A DNA stretch of 34,852 bases from JAEUTH01 sp039931675 (GTDB lineage: Bacteria; Bacteroidota; Bacteroidia; AKYH767-A; OLB10), in NCBI GenBank assembly GCA_039931675.1, contig JBDTRM010000160.1, forward strand, positions 1-34,852. The letters are read 5' to 3'. Both the position numbers and the translations under genes were made by a program. Below, one piece after another: positions 34,704 through 34,852 of the stretch (within the stretch, counting starts at the first letter, position 1; every line of letters begins with the position of its first letter). The notes under the pieces are model-generated. The model did no database searches and had not been told where the DNA came from. It saw nothing but the letters and a program-made list of their open reading frames with translations.

Positions 34704-34835
34704 TTAAATCATTACAGGTGATTGTTTTAATATTTCACCATCGTGCTGTACATCTAATTTATAATCTTTGATTTCTTTTACCCAGGCTTTATAATAGTAT
34801 GCAAGTTTACCATTGTTAACAGAAAAACTGATTCC
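34704..34835 (-). pseudogene. Possible C-terminal remnant of a gene entering from the right
   Basis: On the minus strand a protein-like reading (SVNNGKLAYYYKAWVKEIKD, then YKLDVQHDGEILKQSPVMI) ends at the stop 34704-34706. Upstream the frame meets a TGA at 34836-34838 and no start codon precedes it in the window. Either the gene is broken here by a frameshift, or the reading is chance. I do not recognise the product. The rest of 34586-34852 holds nothing I can support. Confidence 0.3.
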
Positions 34836-34852
34836 TCAATTGAAACAATCCC

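Overview
The window looks like a chromosomal segment of a Bacteroidota bacterium (Chitinophagales/Sphingobacteriales-like). The evidence is a SusC/SusD pair, several large secreted proteins with type IX secretion (T9SS) sorting tails of both type A and type B (gliding-motility CHU_C type), TAnnTTTG-type -7 boxes, low GC and very weak Shine-Dalgarno sequences. No rRNA, tRNA, CRISPR array, phage gene or transcription factor was found.

Layout. (1) 1-2548, minus: a nearly complete type I restriction HsdR subunit running off the left edge. (2) 2549-3034: gene-free, with hairpins. (3) 3035-11844, minus: a GH31 alpha-glucosidase followed, with a short overlap, by a 2102-residue T9SS protein made of eight tandem P-domain + PKD units. 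(4) 11942-18258, plus, divergent from GH31: SusC, SusD and a GH13 alpha-amylase. With GH31 this is a compact starch/maltodextrin utilisation locus lacking recognisable SusE/F and a regulator. (5) 18331-19509: a VapB-like antitoxin, the apparent stump of its PIN toxin, a REP-associated (RAYT/Y1) transposase framed by mirror-image pairs of REP palindromes, and a small unknown gene. (6) 19531-23485: a xylose-type ABC transporter, xylF-xylG-xylH, whose two intergenic gaps both contain interspersed palindromic repeats. (7) 23537-33777: three secreted T9SS cargo proteins (beta-propeller repeats + type B tail; PKD + type A tail; 13 PKD domains + type B tail), separated by repeat elements. (8) 33909-34529: a secreted DUF1579 protein with a clear terminator, then a gene-free end with a possible gene remnant.

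How it works together (inference): SusC/SusD bind and import oligosaccharides across the outer membrane. The exported GH13 and GH31 enzymes reduce them to glucose, and the P/PKD protein is probably co-expressed with GH31. The xyl transporter would carry a pentose or related monosaccharide across the inner membrane. The most unusual content is the small-repeat population: a REP/RAYT unit that appears to have cut a toxin-antitoxin module, two copies of a double-hairpin element in opposite orientation, an inverted repeat family in the xyl operon, and a tandem array of terminal-inverted-repeat elements. All names come from reading the translated sequence; no database search was run.
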